Assembly: GCF_024362385.1 (NCBI RefSeq)
Contig: NZ_CP101466.1
Span: 186,001-250,000, forward strand
Length of the DNA stretch: 64,000 bases
Direction of reading: 5' to 3'
From: Arthrobacter sp. DNA4
GTDB lineage: Bacteria; Actinomycetota; Actinomycetes; Actinomycetales; Micrococcaceae
The notes under the pieces are model-generated. The model was not told the DNA's origin. It was given only the letters and a program-made list of their open reading frames with translations, and searched no databases. Shown one piece after another: positions 45,716 through 55,682 of the stretch; the first letter of the stretch is position 1; the number at the start of each line of letters is the position of its first letter. The position numbers and the translations under genes were made by a program.

Positions 45716-46695
45716 TGGTAAGCACGTCCCGCACCTACGCCTTCCTGGGCCCGGAAGGCACCTTCACCGAGGCTGCCCTGCTGCAGGTGCCTGACGCCGC
45801 CCAGGCTGTCCGGTTGCCGGCGTCGAACGTCAACGCTGCCCTTGACAAGGTGCGCGACGGCTCGGCAGACGCCGCCATGGTCCCCATCGAAAACTCGGTG
45901 GAGGGCGGCGTCACCGCCACGCTGGATGCCATCGCCACCGGCCAGGAACTGCGGATCATCCGCGAGGTCCTGGTTCCCATCAGCTTCGTCCTGGTGACCC
46001 GGCCCGGGGTGCGGCTGGAGGATGTGCAGCGCGTATCCACCCACGGTCACGCGTGGGCCCAGTGCAGGCTGTGGATGGACCAGAATATACCGGGAGCGGA
46101 ATATGTTCCCGGCACCTCAACTGCCGCCGCGGCCCTGGGATTGCTGGATGGGGATGGCCACTACGACGCGGCGATCTGCGCACCGCTGGTGGCCCGGGAA
46201 CATCCAGGGTTGTCGGTCCTGGCGGAGAATATCGGGGACAACCCCGGTGCGGTGACGCGCTTCATCCTGGTCAGTCGGCCTGGCGCGCTGCCGGGGCGCA
46301 CCGGCGCGGACAAGACCACCGTCGTGGTCCCGCTTCCGGAGGACCGCCCCGGCGCCCTCATGGAGATCCTGGACCAGTTCGCCAGCCGCGGCGTCAACCT
46401 CAGCAGGATTGAATCCCGCCCCACAGGCCAGTACCTGGGCCACTACTTCTTCAGTATTGATGCCGACGGCCACGCCGGCGAAGCCAGGGTCGCTGACGCG
46501 CTGGCGGGGCTGCACCGCATCAGTCCGGGCACCCGCTTCCTGGGCTCGTATGCCAGGGCCGACCGGCAGGCCACGCTGGTCCCCGCACACACCTCTGACG
46601 AAGCTTTCGCAGCGGCCCGGACGTGGGTGCAATCCATACTTGCCGCGGAATCCGTCGCAGGTGAAAGCGGTTCCGGGGCTTCGCCCAAAGCGTAG
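45715..46695 (+). CDS. pheA: Prephenate dehydratase
   Basis: A 326-residue enzyme for phenylalanine synthesis, converting prephenate to phenylpyruvate. YAFLGPEGTFTEAAL opens the catalytic domain and VPIENSVEGGVTATLDAI is the PDT core. The C-terminal ACT domain carries the phenylalanine-binding ESRP motif (RIESRPTGQYLGHYFF), so feedback inhibition is likely. No chorismate-mutase domain is fused, as usual in actinobacteria. GTG 45715 shares a base with the rhodanese stop. Confidence 0.94.
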   Translation: MVSTSRTYAFLGPEGTFTEAALLQVPDAAQAVRLPASNVNAALDKVRDGSADAAMVPIENSVEGGVTATLDAIATGQELRIIREVLVPISFVLVTRPGVRLEDVQRVSTHGHAWAQCRLWMDQNIPGAEYVPGTSTAAAALGLLDGDGHYDAAICAPLVAREHPGLSVLAENIGDNPGAVTRFILVSRPGALPGRTGADKTTVVVPLPEDRPGALMEILDQFASRGVNLSRIESRPTGQYLGHYFFSIDADGHAGEARVADALAGLHRISPGTRFLGSYARADRQATLVPAHTSDEAFAAARTWVQSILAAESVAGESGSGASPKA

Positions 46696-46789
46696 GCAAA
46701 TGCCTTCAGAAGTACTTCCGCGGGCTGTGGACAATGCGTATGCTTGCCTGATCCACACGGGGTATGGCCCCTGACGAAGGGAGCGGGTC

Positions 46790-47014
46790 ATGACCAGCAG
46801 CACTGACAACGACGGCCAGGGGATGATCGTCAATCCCAAGCCCACGGGAGATAACCAGGACTGGGACGGGGACGACGCCGACCGTGCTGACCGCCTGCGC
46901 TTCGAAGAGGAGCAGGCGATGATCCGCGAGCAGTCCGAAGCCCATGCTGCTGCCAAACAAGCCCATGCGGACGCGAAAGCTGCCGCTGAGGCAGAGAAGA
47001 AGTCTGGGGCCTGA
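46790..47014 (+). CDS. Small charged helical protein
   Basis: A 74-residue protein: an Asp/Asn-rich first half (NQDWDGDDADRADR) and an Ala/Lys/Glu helix (EAHAAAKQAHADAKAAAEAEKK) likely to form a coiled coil. GGGAGCGGG supports the ATG. I do not recognise a family. Confidence 0.6.
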   Translation: MTSSTDNDGQGMIVNPKPTGDNQDWDGDDADRADRLRFEEEQAMIREQSEAHAAAKQAHADAKAAAEAEKKSGA

Positions 47015-47066
47015 CGGCGCCGACTACTGAGTCAGAGCCGCATCGCGGCACCCCTTCAGCCGTCCG

Positions 47067-48164
47067 CTACCGTGCGGCGTGTGCACTTCCATGCACGGGA
47101 CCGCTGTCCTGTACCTGTCCTTTGACCCGGACCAGGAGTGACCGGGGCTCCACCTGGACCGTGAGCTGCGTCGCTTCCCCCGACGTGTCGCCGTCGAGCT
47201 GCGTGGGCATGGGTTCGGGGCACTTGATGACCACCTTGACTGACCGGTAGACGGTCATGATGGGCAGCTTTCCGCTGTGCTTGAACATGATCTTCACGTA
47301 CATCAGCAGCCAGCCCAGCGCGCTGCGGGGACTCATGACCACGACGTCGAGCATGCCGTCGTCGATCATGGCCTGCGGTATGAAATCAATGCCGCCGGGG
47401 ACCAGTCCACAGTTGGCGAAAAGCACGCTCCGGATGTTCCGGACCTGCTCCGGACTGCCATCCAGGGCGATGGAGACCTTTTTCCGCCGGCCCGGAAGGT
47501 GGCGCACGCCCGCCTCGGTGTAGGCGAGCCAGCCGACGGCTTTCTTCAGCCCCGCATTGGTGTCGGCCAGGACTTCGGCGTCCATGCCTATTCCGGCGAT
47601 CACCAGGAAGACGTGCTCCGAGTAGTGGCCGGTGCGGGAGTTCTCGATGGCCATCCGGGCGGTGTCGATGTACCGCTGGCGGCCGAAAAGCGCGGTCTGG
47701 ACACTGCTGTGGAGGTCGTTCACATCCAGATCCACGTTCCGGGCCAGCAGGTTTCCCGTGCCCAGCGGAATCAGGCCCATGGCAATGCCGGTGTGCGCGA
47801 GGGCCTCCGCCACCACGCGGACGGTGCCGTCGCCACCGCCCACCAGGACGACGTCGGGCTTTCCCGCCAACGCAGCCTGCATCTGCGAAAAGCCCGGGTC
47901 CTCGGCCGTCGTCTCGAAAAAGACCGGTTCCTCCCAGCCGGCGGCCAGGCAGGCCCTGTGGATCATTCCCCTTGCTTCGTCGGCCCGCGCCTTAATGGGA
48001 TTCAGGATTACGGCCACCCGCTGCTGCGCCAGCCCGGAGTCGTAGGAATCACCGGCCACCGTACTGCGCACATGCAGCGCCTTGAGGCGGCGCACCCCCC
48101 ACCAGCTGGACGTGGCGAAGGCAAGCGCCACCGCAATCAGCACGTAGAGAATCCAGTCGCTCAT
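47067..48164 (-). CDS. Diacylglycerol-kinase/LCB5-type lipid kinase
   Basis: A 365-residue protein. One N-terminal helix (2-20) anchors it to the membrane. The kinase domain has AVILNPIKA, the nucleotide loop GGGDGT (109-114), and PLGTGNLLARN. The C-terminal beta domain contains VPGGIDFIPQAMIDDGMLDVV. These enzymes phosphorylate diacylglycerol or related lipids. It is divergent from serS. Confidence 0.92.
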   Translation of the reverse strand: MSDWILYVLIAVALAFATSSWWGVRRLKALHVRSTVAGDSYDSGLAQQRVAVILNPIKARADEARGMIHRACLAAGWEEPVFFETTAEDPGFSQMQAALAGKPDVVLVGGGDGTVRVVAEALAHTGIAMGLIPLGTGNLLARNVDLDVNDLHSSVQTALFGRQRYIDTARMAIENSRTGHYSEHVFLVIAGIGMDAEVLADTNAGLKKAVGWLAYTEAGVRHLPGRRKKVSIALDGSPEQVRNIRSVLFANCGLVPGGIDFIPQAMIDDGMLDVVVMSPRSALGWLLMYVKIMFKHSGKLPIMTVYRSVKVVIKCPEPMPTQLDGDTSGEATQLTVQVEPRSLLVRVKGQVQDSGPVHGSAHAAR

Positions 48165-48252
48165 GGTGCTTCAACAGTAGCCCGGCGCACGGCGGGCCGC
48201 CGCACGGAGCCGCACGCCCGCCGTCGTGCAGTGAATTGGATACCCTTGTCTG

Positions 48253-49533
48253 GTGATCGACGTAAAAGACCTCAGCGAAAACCCGGACAAGTTCCGTGCC
48301 AGCCAGCGCGCCCGCGGCGCGGACGAATCAGTGGTGGACGCGATCATCTCCGCGGATTCCGCCCGCCGTGCCGCCCTGCTCCGCTTCGAGAACCTCCGCG
48401 CGGAGCAGAACGTGTTCGGCAAGAAGGTGGCGAAGGCGAAGGGCGAGGAGAAGCAGGCCCTGCTGGCCGAGGTCAAGGAACTGGCCAATTCGGTCAAGGC
48501 GGCCTCCGCAGAGGCCGATGCCGCCCAGACCAAGCAGGAAGAACTGCTGCGCACCATCCCCAACCTGGTGGAGGACGGCGTTCCCGAAGGCGGCGAGGAC
48601 GACTACGTGGTGGTCAAGACCGTTGGCACCCCGCGCGAATTCCCTGACTTCGAGCCGAAGGACCACCTGGAAATCGGCGAGCTGATCGGCGCCATCGACA
48701 TGGAACGCGGCGCCAAGGTCTCCGGCGCGCGCTTCTACTTCCTGCGCGGCGTGGGTGCCCGGCTGGAGATGGCACTGCTGCAGATGGCCATGGACCAGGC
48801 CATCGAGGCCGGCTTCGTCCCCATGATCACCCCCACCCTGGTGCGCCCCGAGACCATGCAGGGCACCGGTTTCGATGTAAAGCACGACGCCGAGATCTAC
48901 CGTCTTGCCGAAGACGACCTTTACCTTGTGGGCACCTCAGAGGTGGCACTGGCCGGATACCACGCCGACGAGATCCTCGACTTCTCCGCCGGCCCCATCC
49001 GCTACGCGGGCCAGAGCTCCTGCTACCGCCGTGAGGCCGGATCCCACGGCAAGGACACCCGCGGCATCATCCGCGTGCACCAGTTCAACAAGGTGGAGAT
49101 GTTCATCTACACCACCGTTGAAGAGGCCGCCGCCGAGCACCAGCGACTCCTGGCCTGGGAAGAGGAAATGCTGGCCAAGTGCGAGCTGCCGTACCGGGTC
49201 ATCGACACCGCGGCCGGCGACCTCGGCACCTCCGCGGCCCGCAAGTACGACTGTGAAGCCTGGGTCCCCACGCAGAACGCCTACCGCGAGCTGACCTCCA
49301 CCTCCAACTGCACCACGTTCCAGGCCCGTCGCCTGAACATCCGTGAGCGTGTGGTGAACGCGGAAGGCGTCTCCAAGGGCACCCGCGCCGTGGCCACTCT
49401 GAACGGCACCCTCGCCACCACCCGCTGGATCGTGGCGCTGCTGGAGCACCACCAGAACGCGGACGGCTCCGTGAACGTACCGAAGGCCCTGCAGAAGTAC
49501 CTGGGCGGCCTCGAGGTCCTCCCGGTCCTCTAG
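48253..49533 (+). CDS. serS: Seryl-tRNA synthetase
   Basis: A 426-residue class II synthetase. The N-terminal 110 residues form the tRNA-binding coiled coil. Motif 2 is [10 protein letters not shown] and motif 3 [22 protein letters not shown]; the serine pocket includes [11 protein letters not shown] and [20 protein letters not shown] 48253 has no Shine-Dalgarno; a TACCCT hexamer lies 6 bases before it, so the message may be leaderless. A large inverted repeat follows the stop. Confidence 0.96.
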   Translation: MIDVKDLSENPDKFRASQRARGADESVVDAIISADSARRAALLRFENLRAEQNVFGKKVAKAKGEEKQALLAEVKELANSVKAASAEADAAQTKQEELLRTIPNLVEDGVPEGGEDDYVVVKTVGTPREFPDFEPKDHLEIGELIGAIDMERGAKVSGARFYFLRGVGARLEMALLQMAMDQAIEAGFVPMITPTLVRPETMQGTGFDVKHDAEIYRLAEDDLYLVGTSEVALAGYHADEILDFSAGPIRYAGQSSCYRREAGSHGKDTRGIIRVHQFNKVEMFIYTTVEEAAAEHQRLLAWEEEMLAKCELPYRVIDTAAGDLGTSAARKYDCEAWVPTQNAYRELTSTSNCTTFQARRLNIRERVVNAEGVSKGTRAVATLNGTLATTRWIVALLEHHQNADGSVNVPKALQKYLGGLEVLPVL

Positions 49534-49545
49534 CGGTCCACTCAT

Positions 49546-49596
49546 AAGCTTGTTCGCGGATCCGAACCTACGTGGTTCTGATCCGCGGACCAGCTT
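49546..49596. terminator. Long inverted repeat after serS
   Basis: Arms 49546-49568 and 49574-49596 match at 20 of 23 positions around a 5-base loop. There is no T-run. It may terminate serS transcription. The arm contains CTTGTTCGC, which recurs in the inverted repeat at 50702-50748 on the other side of the next gene. Confidence 0.6.
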
Positions 49597-49671
49597 AGGT
49601 CCGGCTCGTGATTGTCCACATGCAGGCGCTGGCCCCCCATCCCTGCTTCCGCTGTCGCGCATCATGATGGC

Positions 49672-50679
49672 ATGGATGTACCGCCGGGACTGATTGATAC
49701 TGCCGCCATTCTCCGCACGGGCGCCGGCACGGACCGCGTGCACCGTGCCTTTAAAGCGGGGCAACTGGTGCGGATTCGCCGGGGTTTCTACGTTCCCACC
49801 GAAGACTGGCTTCGTGCACTGCCCTCCCGGCGCTTCGAATGGACGACGACGGCAGTTGTCAGATCAGTCAAAGGTGCAGTTCTGTGCGGGCTTACGGCAG
49901 CAGTGGCCAGTGGGTTGCCAACGCTTGGAACGCCGCCCTGCGTGGAACTGGCCACCACGCTTCCCGGCCGCAGCGGCATCCGAAACTCGCCGCTGTTGGT
50001 ACTGGGCGGGGACGATTCCGCCGGGAACGTACGCCGCACACGTTCCTATCCGCTTCGGTACCGCCTCATGACCGGGTTCAATGCCGTGCCCTTTGGCGAG
50101 TTCCTCTGTTCAGGGCTCATCCAGACCACCGTGGACGTACTGGGCTCAGCGGAGCTTAGCCAGGCCTTGGTGCTCGCAGACGGGGCCGCCCGCAGACTAC
50201 TCGCAGATGGCGAGCTGGAGCAGGGTGTCAGCCTCCTGTCCGTGCCGGAAATTGCCGCCGGCATAGCCGCCCTTCCTTCCGCAGCTGCCCGGTGCCGCGC
50301 GGAGCGGGCGGCCAGCCTTGCCAGCCCGCAGCCGGAGTCTGTTGGGGAGTCATACAGCCGTGCCGTCTTTGAATTCCTCGGCTTTGAGCAACCGGTCCTT
50401 CAGCAGGTCTTCAGGGATGGTACCGGCTTCATCGGCAGGAGTGACTTCTGGTGGCCCCGGCAAGGCGTGGTGGGTGAGTTCGACGGCAAAGGGAAGTACG
50501 TGGAGTTGGCCCGGCGGGACGGGATCACCGCAGAGGAGGCTGTTTACCGGGAGAAGCTCCGCGAAGACCGGATCCGTGCACTCGGCCATGGTTTCGTCCG
50601 GTGGCGGTGGGCAGACCTGACGGACCCAAACAAGCTGCGTCACAAGCTCCTCGCCGCAGGCCTGCGCCCGCGCTCGTAG
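49672..50679 (+). CDS. AbiEi-like / PD-(D/E)XK nuclease-like protein
   Basis: A 335-residue protein. Residues 8-45 resemble an AbiEi antitoxin-type winged helix (AILRTGAGTDRVHRAFKAGQLVRIRRGFY). The C-terminus reads as a PD-(D/E)XK or DUF559-like nuclease core: Glu-226 (GESYSR), Asp-258 (RSDFWW), and Glu-269-Phe-Asp-Gly-Lys (EFDGKGKY). Many actinobacteria carry such solitary proteins annotated as type IV antitoxin-domain; no AbiEii toxin is adjacent. ATG 49672 starts the domain. Inverted repeats lie on both sides. Confidence 0.8.
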   Translation: MDVPPGLIDTAAILRTGAGTDRVHRAFKAGQLVRIRRGFYVPTEDWLRALPSRRFEWTTTAVVRSVKGAVLCGLTAAVASGLPTLGTPPCVELATTLPGRSGIRNSPLLVLGGDDSAGNVRRTRSYPLRYRLMTGFNAVPFGEFLCSGLIQTTVDVLGSAELSQALVLADGAARRLLADGELEQGVSLLSVPEIAAGIAALPSAAARCRAERAASLASPQPESVGESYSRAVFEFLGFEQPVLQQVFRDGTGFIGRSDFWWPRQGVVGEFDGKGKYVELARRDGITAEEAVYREKLREDRIRALGHGFVRWRWADLTDPNKLRHKLLAAGLRPRS

Positions 50680-50701
50680 CGTCCCGCCGCCGGAATCAGA
50701 G

Positions 50702-50748
50702 CCTTGTTCGCCAATCACAACGCTGAAGGCGCGGATGTGCGAACAAGG
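50702..50748. repeat. Inverted repeat after the AbiEi-like gene
   Basis: CCTTGTTCGC (50702-50711) and GCGAACAAGG (50739-50748) are perfect complements with a 27-base loop. The sequence CTTGTTCGC is shared with the arm before the gene (49548-49556). It is either a weak terminator or a boundary of a mobile gene unit. Confidence 0.6.
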
Positions 50749-50915
50749 TTGGGATTCGAGGAATCAAGTGCCCTCCTCACGGACAGGATCGCTCAGAGCC
50801 GGGGTGAACGAACGCGCCAGCAAGCGCATCGCATGTGGTAAGCCGCCGTGTTAACCAACAGTTCAATAAACCTGTGGTCCGCGTCCTAGCGCGTGTCAGT
50901 TAGGTCTGGTTCACT
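50749..50915. other. Intergenic leader of the HAD phosphatase
   Basis: No gene is apparent. An A/T-rich patch (50850-50872) may hold the promoter of the HAD gene. I looked for a tRNA downstream of serS here and found no T-arm or acceptor stem. Confidence 0.35.
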
Positions 50916-51809
50916 ATGTGGATGACAACGCTGACTGAAACCTCAGTCGCCGGCAACGATGACCGGCGAGACAACAATCGAGACTACAACCAGAACAACA
51001 TCGGCTTTGCCGGTGTCGACCGGAAGTTCATGGTCGCCCTGGACGTGGACGGGACCCTGGTCAACCACGACGGGCATATGTCCCCTGGCGTACGGGAAGC
51101 CGCGCAGGCCGTCGTGGCCGCCGGGCACGAGGTGATGATCGCCACCGGCCGCTCCCTGAACGCCACGCTTCCCATCATCGAGAAAATTGGCATCGAGCGC
51201 GGGTACGCCGTCTGCTGCAACGGCGGCGTGACCCTTCGGCTCCACCCGGAACTGGAAAACGGCTACGAGGTCATCCACAAAGCCACGTTTGATCCCGCGC
51301 CGGCGCTGCGTGCCCTCCGCGAACGGCTTCCGTCCGCCAAGTACGCGCTGGAGGACGCCGACGGCAACTTCCTCTCCACCGAGCGGTTCCAGGATGCCAG
51401 CTTCGGCGTGGAGGCGGTGGGCGTTGACTTCCACACCATGCTGGAGGCAACAGCCGTCCGCGTGGTGGTGTTCAGCACCGAAAACACGCCCGAGGAGTTC
51501 AACGAGGCCATCAACCACGTGGGCCTCGCGGGGGTGACCTACTCCGTGGGCTGGACTGCGTGGCTGGACATCGCCGCTGCGGGTGTGACCAAGGCCAGCG
51601 CCCTGGAAGACCTCAGGCTCCGCCTCGGCTTTGAAGAACACCTGACGGTTGCGGTGGGGGACGGCCGGAACGACATCGAAATGCTCACCTGGGCCGGCCG
51701 CGGCGTCGCCATGGGGCAGGCCCCGGCGGAAGTGGTCGCCGCAGCGGACGAGGTCACCCACTCAGTGCACGACGACGGCGCCGCCCACGTGCTGCGCAGC
51801 CTCCTTTAG
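50916..51809 (+). CDS. HAD-superfamily IIB phosphatase (Cof type)
   Basis: A 297-residue phosphatase. Catalytic Asp-43 and Asp-45 lie in ALDVDGTLV; motif II is IATGRS, motif III Lys in VTKASAL, motif IV VGDGRNDIEM. The type IIB cap lies between about 120 and 220. Cof enzymes dephosphorylate sugar phosphates, flavin or other phosphometabolites. The first 36 residues are polar and asparagine-rich, so a later start (for example 51030, before MVALD) is possible. Confidence 0.9.
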   Translation: MWMTTLTETSVAGNDDRRDNNRDYNQNNIGFAGVDRKFMVALDVDGTLVNHDGHMSPGVREAAQAVVAAGHEVMIATGRSLNATLPIIEKIGIERGYAVCCNGGVTLRLHPELENGYEVIHKATFDPAPALRALRERLPSAKYALEDADGNFLSTERFQDASFGVEAVGVDFHTMLEATAVRVVVFSTENTPEEFNEAINHVGLAGVTYSVGWTAWLDIAAAGVTKASALEDLRLRLGFEEHLTVAVGDGRNDIEMLTWAGRGVAMGQAPAEVVAAADEVTHSVHDDGAAHVLRSLL

Positions 51810-51875
51810 GGCGCTGAAGGCACCGTCCGCTGCCGCGATTCCGGTGCGGGCCTGGAGCCAAGGCAGAATAGAGGC

Positions 51876-52460
51876 ATGACCCTTACGACGTTCGCCCTCG
51901 TCCGCCATGGCCAGACCGACTGGAATGCCGAGCGCCGGCTGCAGGGATCTACCGACATCCCCCTGAACGACGTGGGGCGCGGCCAGGCGCGTGACGCCGT
52001 CGGCATCCTGGCGCCGTACGAATGGGACGCAATCGTCTCCTCCCCGCTGAGCCGTGCTGCTGAGACCGCGGATCTGATCGCCGAAGGACTCGGGCTCACA
52101 GTGGTCCGGCGCGTCCCGGAGCTGACCGAGCGCAGCTTCGGCCCGGCCGAAGGGATGCAGGCCGGCCCCGAGTTGGAGGCGCTGCGCGTGCCAGGCGGGT
52201 TCAAGGGTGCGGAAAGCGAAGACGAGGCCGCCGACCGCGGGCTTGCGGCGCTCGAAGGCCTGGCGGAGGAGTTCCGCGGGCAGCGGCTCCTGGTGGTCAC
52301 CCACGGCACCCTGCTGCGCGTCAGCCTCAGCCGCGCCATCGGCCAGACCCTGGCCAGCGTGGACAATGCCGCCCTTAACCTGGCGCACCACCACGCGATC
52401 GATGGCTGGAAGCTGGAGTACTTCAACGGCGAGCCGGTCCTGGCCACCACCGGGAGCTAA
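51876..52460 (+). CDS. Histidine phosphatase family protein
   Basis: A 194-residue phosphoglycerate-mutase-like phosphatase. The RHG motif (ALVRHGQTDWN, Arg-10/His-11) and the second histidine (VVTHGTLLR) form the active site. Lengths and lack of insertions fit the small cofactor-independent phosphatases with broad substrates. It lies 66 bases after the HAD gene on the same strand, a pairing of two phosphatases that may be co-expressed. Confidence 0.92.
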   Translation: MTLTTFALVRHGQTDWNAERRLQGSTDIPLNDVGRGQARDAVGILAPYEWDAIVSSPLSRAAETADLIAEGLGLTVVRRVPELTERSFGPAEGMQAGPELEALRVPGGFKGAESEDEAADRGLAALEGLAEEFRGQRLLVVTHGTLLRVSLSRAIGQTLASVDNAALNLAHHHAIDGWKLEYFNGEPVLATTGS

Positions 52461-52529
52461 GGGCCAGAAACAGCCCCGGCAGTAATTGACGACGGCGGGA
52501 CCCGGCTCAGGCGGTCAACCCGCCGGCAG

Positions 52530-53129
52530 TCAGCCCACCGCGAGGATCAGCCCCAGCAGTCTCGCGGCAGCGGGCCGGGCGGCGTGTTCCTCATTCCACT
52601 GTGCCCGTGCCACCGCTTTGCTCACGGCCTGGGTGGTGATGCCCAGTTCCTGCGCCACTGCCTTCTGCTGTCCGCGGACCCCGGGGGTCAGCAGGTCCAG
52701 CACGCGCCATTCCGCGCCCGACCGGTCCCGCACGATGTGGCCCAGCAGCCGCAGGACTGCCTCGGCGTCGTGGGCAACGTCGGCCAGCGGACCCTCCACC
52801 GCAACCGGCACCCGCTCCTTGCTGCTGTGGAGCCGGTCCACGGCCCGGCGGGCATAGACCAGGCCGTGCCCGGACGCGTCCTTGATCTGGTTGGGCAGCG
52901 GCTCGTTCACGGGCCCTGCTCCGATTCCCACGTACCAGTGCCCGCTCCGCAGTGCGATCAGCGCGGCGTCCACGGCCTGGTGTGGGCAGTCGACGATCCC
53001 CTGGACTTCGTCCTCGACCGACCTGTCGAAGTCCAGGCGCGCGGGAATGTGCCGCAGCGCCTTAAGCAGCTGCGGCACCTGGTCGCCGTCGCGACGGCTG
53101 TCCGTCTGGTTGATGGTCAGGGTGAACAT
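52530..53129 (-). CDS. SatD-like helix-turn-helix protein
   Basis: A 199-residue protein. Residues 1-125 form an alpha/beta domain (LDFDRSVEDEVQGIVD, WYVGIGAGPVNEPLP) like the SatD family, and the last third carries a winged helix-turn-helix (QQKAVAQELGITTQAVSKAVARAQ). It is probably a DNA-binding regulator; ligand and targets are unknown. It sits alone between convergent neighbours. Confidence 0.7.
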   Translation of the reverse strand: MFTLTINQTDSRRDGDQVPQLLKALRHIPARLDFDRSVEDEVQGIVDCPHQAVDAALIALRSGHWYVGIGAGPVNEPLPNQIKDASGHGLVYARRAVDRLHSSKERVPVAVEGPLADVAHDAEAVLRLLGHIVRDRSGAEWRVLDLLTPGVRGQQKAVAQELGITTQAVSKAVARAQWNEEHAARPAAARLLGLILAVG

Positions 53130-53263
53130 TCTGGGTCCACACTACCCGGAAGTAGGAATTGCGAAACGGCCGGTTCCCGCCCCGGCAAACGGCTTGGGGC
53201 CCGCATCGCGGTGACGCAGACCCCCAGCCGCAGACCGGCAGGCCAACAGGCAACAGGCCCGGG

Positions 53264-55495
53264 TCAGTTTCCCTTTTCCGCAGCGGCGCCCGCTGCCGGG
53301 AAGCGGTCCCAGGCGCGGTGGGCGGCGATGAGCCCGGAAATTTCGGTGGTTACCGAGGCAGCATCGTTCCCGCCAACTACCCCTGCGGCCCCCTGCGGGA
53401 TGCCGGCCGCCTCCAGGACGGCCGAACCGGAGCCCCAGGCCGCAATGGCCTTGGCATGGCGGTAGGCCTCGGACAACATCAGTGCGACGCGCGGATCCAG
53501 CCCGTCAACCGGCTCCCCGGCCTTGGCGTCCCGCCCTGCGGAAGCATCGGCCGCGGGCTGCTTGCCGCCGGCGACCAGCAGTGCGTCGAACTCGGTGGAC
53601 CGTGCCGTGAGGAAGGTCCGCTGCACCGTCACCGAAAGCCCGTCGGAGGAAAGCGTGCCCCCGGCCGGTGCGATGACCAGCGGGACCATGCCCTCGCCGT
53701 CGAGCGCCTGGCGGGCCGCCTCCACCTGGGACAGGTCGCTGGAGGAATCGGCAATGATGCCTACAACGCGCCCGGCAACCGGCCACGTTCCACCCACCTG
53801 GGACACGGAAGGGCTGGGGTCGCGGTCCGGGACCTGCTCGGTGGCCTCCGGAGCGGGCATGCCCAGGCCGGCGGCCACCGCGGCGCACAGTGCGGCGTCG
53901 ATGTTGGCCAGGGCCAGCAGTTGGCGTTCGCGGACGGCGCTTTCGTAGCACTTGCCGAGCTCGAACGTGTAGGCCTGGATCACGTGGTCCTGCTCCACGG
54001 CGCTCAGGCTGCGGAAGAACAGCCGGGCCTGGCTGTAGTGGTCATCGAAGGAGGCCGGGTTGCGCCGCTCCTTGATGGATTCCGCCACCGCCTCCGGCAC
54101 GTCCACGAACGCTCCCATGTCCTGCCCGGCCAGGAACGGGCAGCCGCCGTCCAACGAATTGGGCCGGTACGGCGCCACTCCGGCGTGGTCCGCCGTCTGG
54201 TGCATGCCGTCGCGGAGCATGTCGTTGACCGGAGCCTGCGGCCGGTTGATGGGGATCTGGGCGAAGTTGGGGCCGCCCAGGCGCGAGATCTGGGTGTCCA
54301 GGTAGGAGAACAGGCGGACCTGCAGCAGGGGATCGTTGGTGACGTCGATGCCCGGAACCAGGTGGCCCGGGTGGAAGGCCACCTGCTCGGTTTCCGCGAA
54401 GAAGTTGGTGGGGTTCGCGTTGAGGGTCATGAGGCCGATGGGCTGCGCCGGCGCCAGTTCCTCGGGGACGAACTTGGTGGGGTCCAGGAGGTCGATGCCC
54501 TGGAACATCTGGTCTTCCGTGTCCGGGAAGGTCTGGATGCCCAGTTCCCATTCAGGGTAGGCGCCGGCCTCGATGGCGTCGGCCAGATCCCGCCGGTGGA
54601 AGTCCGGGTCCATGCCGTTGATGATTTGGGCTTCCTCCCAGACCAGTGAGTGCACGCCCTGCTTAGGCTTCCAGTGGAACTTCACCAGGGTGGTGTCACC
54701 CGCAGCGTTGATGAGGCGGAAGGTGTGGACGCCGAAGCCTTCCATGGTCCGGTACGACCGGGGGATGCCGCGGTCTGACATGTTCCACAGGGTGTGGGCC
54801 TGTGCCTCGGTGTGGAGCGACACGAAGTCCCAGAAGGTGTCGTGCGCGCTCTGGGCCTGGGGAATCTCGCGGTCCGGGTGGGGCTTGGCCGCGTGCACCA
54901 CATCCGGGAACTTGATGCCGTCCTGGATGAAGAAGACGGGAATGTTGTTTCCCACGAGGTCGTAGGTGCCCTCATCCGTATAGAACTTCGTGGAGAAACC
55001 CCGGGTGTCCCGCACCGCGTCGGCCGACCCACGGGAGCCAAGCACCGTGGAGAACCTGACAAACACGGGCGTTTCGACGTCCGGGGCGAGGAATCCGGCG
55101 CGCGTTACCTTCGACGCCGTGCCGTAGGACCGGAACACCCCGTGCGCTCCTGCGCCGCGTGCGTGGACAACGCGCTCCGGGATCCGCTCGTGGTCAAAGT
55201 GGGTGATCTTCTCGCGCAGGTGATGGTCCTGCAGCAGGATGGGACCCCGCGGGCCGGCCTTCAGGGAGTGGTCCGTATCCTGCAGCCGCAGGCCCTGCGC
55301 GGTGGTCAGGTACTGGCCGGACTGGGCGCGGGCGGTGGCAGGCGCACCGGTAGGGCTGCCGGTGGGGGACACGGCCTCGGGGCCGCGCTGGTCCGGCTTT
55401 GGCGGCAACGGCTCCCGCGGGCTGGTGGGCTCCTCGAGCGCCGGCGGCTCGCTGGACGGAACCCCGGGAATTACAACGTCGTCTTCGGCTGGCAT
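53264..55495 (-). CDS. katE: Large-subunit (clade 2) catalase, KatE/HPII type
   Basis: A 743-residue heme catalase, longer than 500-residue clade 3 enzymes because of a C-terminal DJ-1/PfpI-like flavodoxin domain (about 570-735, [10 protein letters not shown]). Catalytic His-111 lies in [11 protein letters not shown], the Asn in GNNIPVFF, and the proximal Tyr in [15 protein letters not shown] 55-residue disordered Pro-rich tail leads the protein. Such catalases are stationary-phase, peroxide-tolerant enzymes. It is divergent from phosphoketolase with a palindrome between. Confidence 0.95.
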   Translation of the reverse strand: MPAEDDVVIPGVPSSEPPALEEPTSPREPLPPKPDQRGPEAVSPTGSPTGAPATARAQSGQYLTTAQGLRLQDTDHSLKAGPRGPILLQDHHLREKITHFDHERIPERVVHARGAGAHGVFRSYGTASKVTRAGFLAPDVETPVFVRFSTVLGSRGSADAVRDTRGFSTKFYTDEGTYDLVGNNIPVFFIQDGIKFPDVVHAAKPHPDREIPQAQSAHDTFWDFVSLHTEAQAHTLWNMSDRGIPRSYRTMEGFGVHTFRLINAAGDTTLVKFHWKPKQGVHSLVWEEAQIINGMDPDFHRRDLADAIEAGAYPEWELGIQTFPDTEDQMFQGIDLLDPTKFVPEELAPAQPIGLMTLNANPTNFFAETEQVAFHPGHLVPGIDVTNDPLLQVRLFSYLDTQISRLGGPNFAQIPINRPQAPVNDMLRDGMHQTADHAGVAPYRPNSLDGGCPFLAGQDMGAFVDVPEAVAESIKERRNPASFDDHYSQARLFFRSLSAVEQDHVIQAYTFELGKCYESAVRERQLLALANIDAALCAAVAAGLGMPAPEATEQVPDRDPSPSVSQVGGTWPVAGRVVGIIADSSSDLSQVEAARQALDGEGMVPLVIAPAGGTLSSDGLSVTVQRTFLTARSTEFDALLVAGGKQPAADASAGRDAKAGEPVDGLDPRVALMLSEAYRHAKAIAAWGSGSAVLEAAGIPQGAAGVVGGNDAASVTTEISGLIAAHRAWDRFPAAGAAAEKGN

Positions 55496-55545
55496 GTCTT
55501 GATCTCCCCACGTTTTGATGTTCCCAGCCTCCGCCTCAGCGAAAG

Positions 55546-55559
55546 CTAAGCTTGCTTAG
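55546..55559. promoter_or_regulatory. Palindrome TAAGY-NN-RCTTA, site 4
   Basis: CTAAGCTTGCTTAG has perfect 6-base arms around TT. It lies 51 bases from the catalase start and 124 bases before the phosphoketolase start, in their shared promoter. It is the longest-armed copy in the window. Confidence 0.55.
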
Positions 55560-55682
55560 TACCCTACAGGTGCCCACGGTCCAAAAGGCAAGGTACATCG
55601 GCGGGGGTTGCCTCCGTACCCCTCCATCTGTTGCGATGGGGGAACTGCCGCCTGCAGCGGCACACCCGACGTAAGGATGGTT

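Noticed and set aside
49534..50915. tRNA near serS
   Set aside because: No acceptor stem, T-arm consensus or CCA-proximal pairing was found; the paired sequences are simple hairpins.
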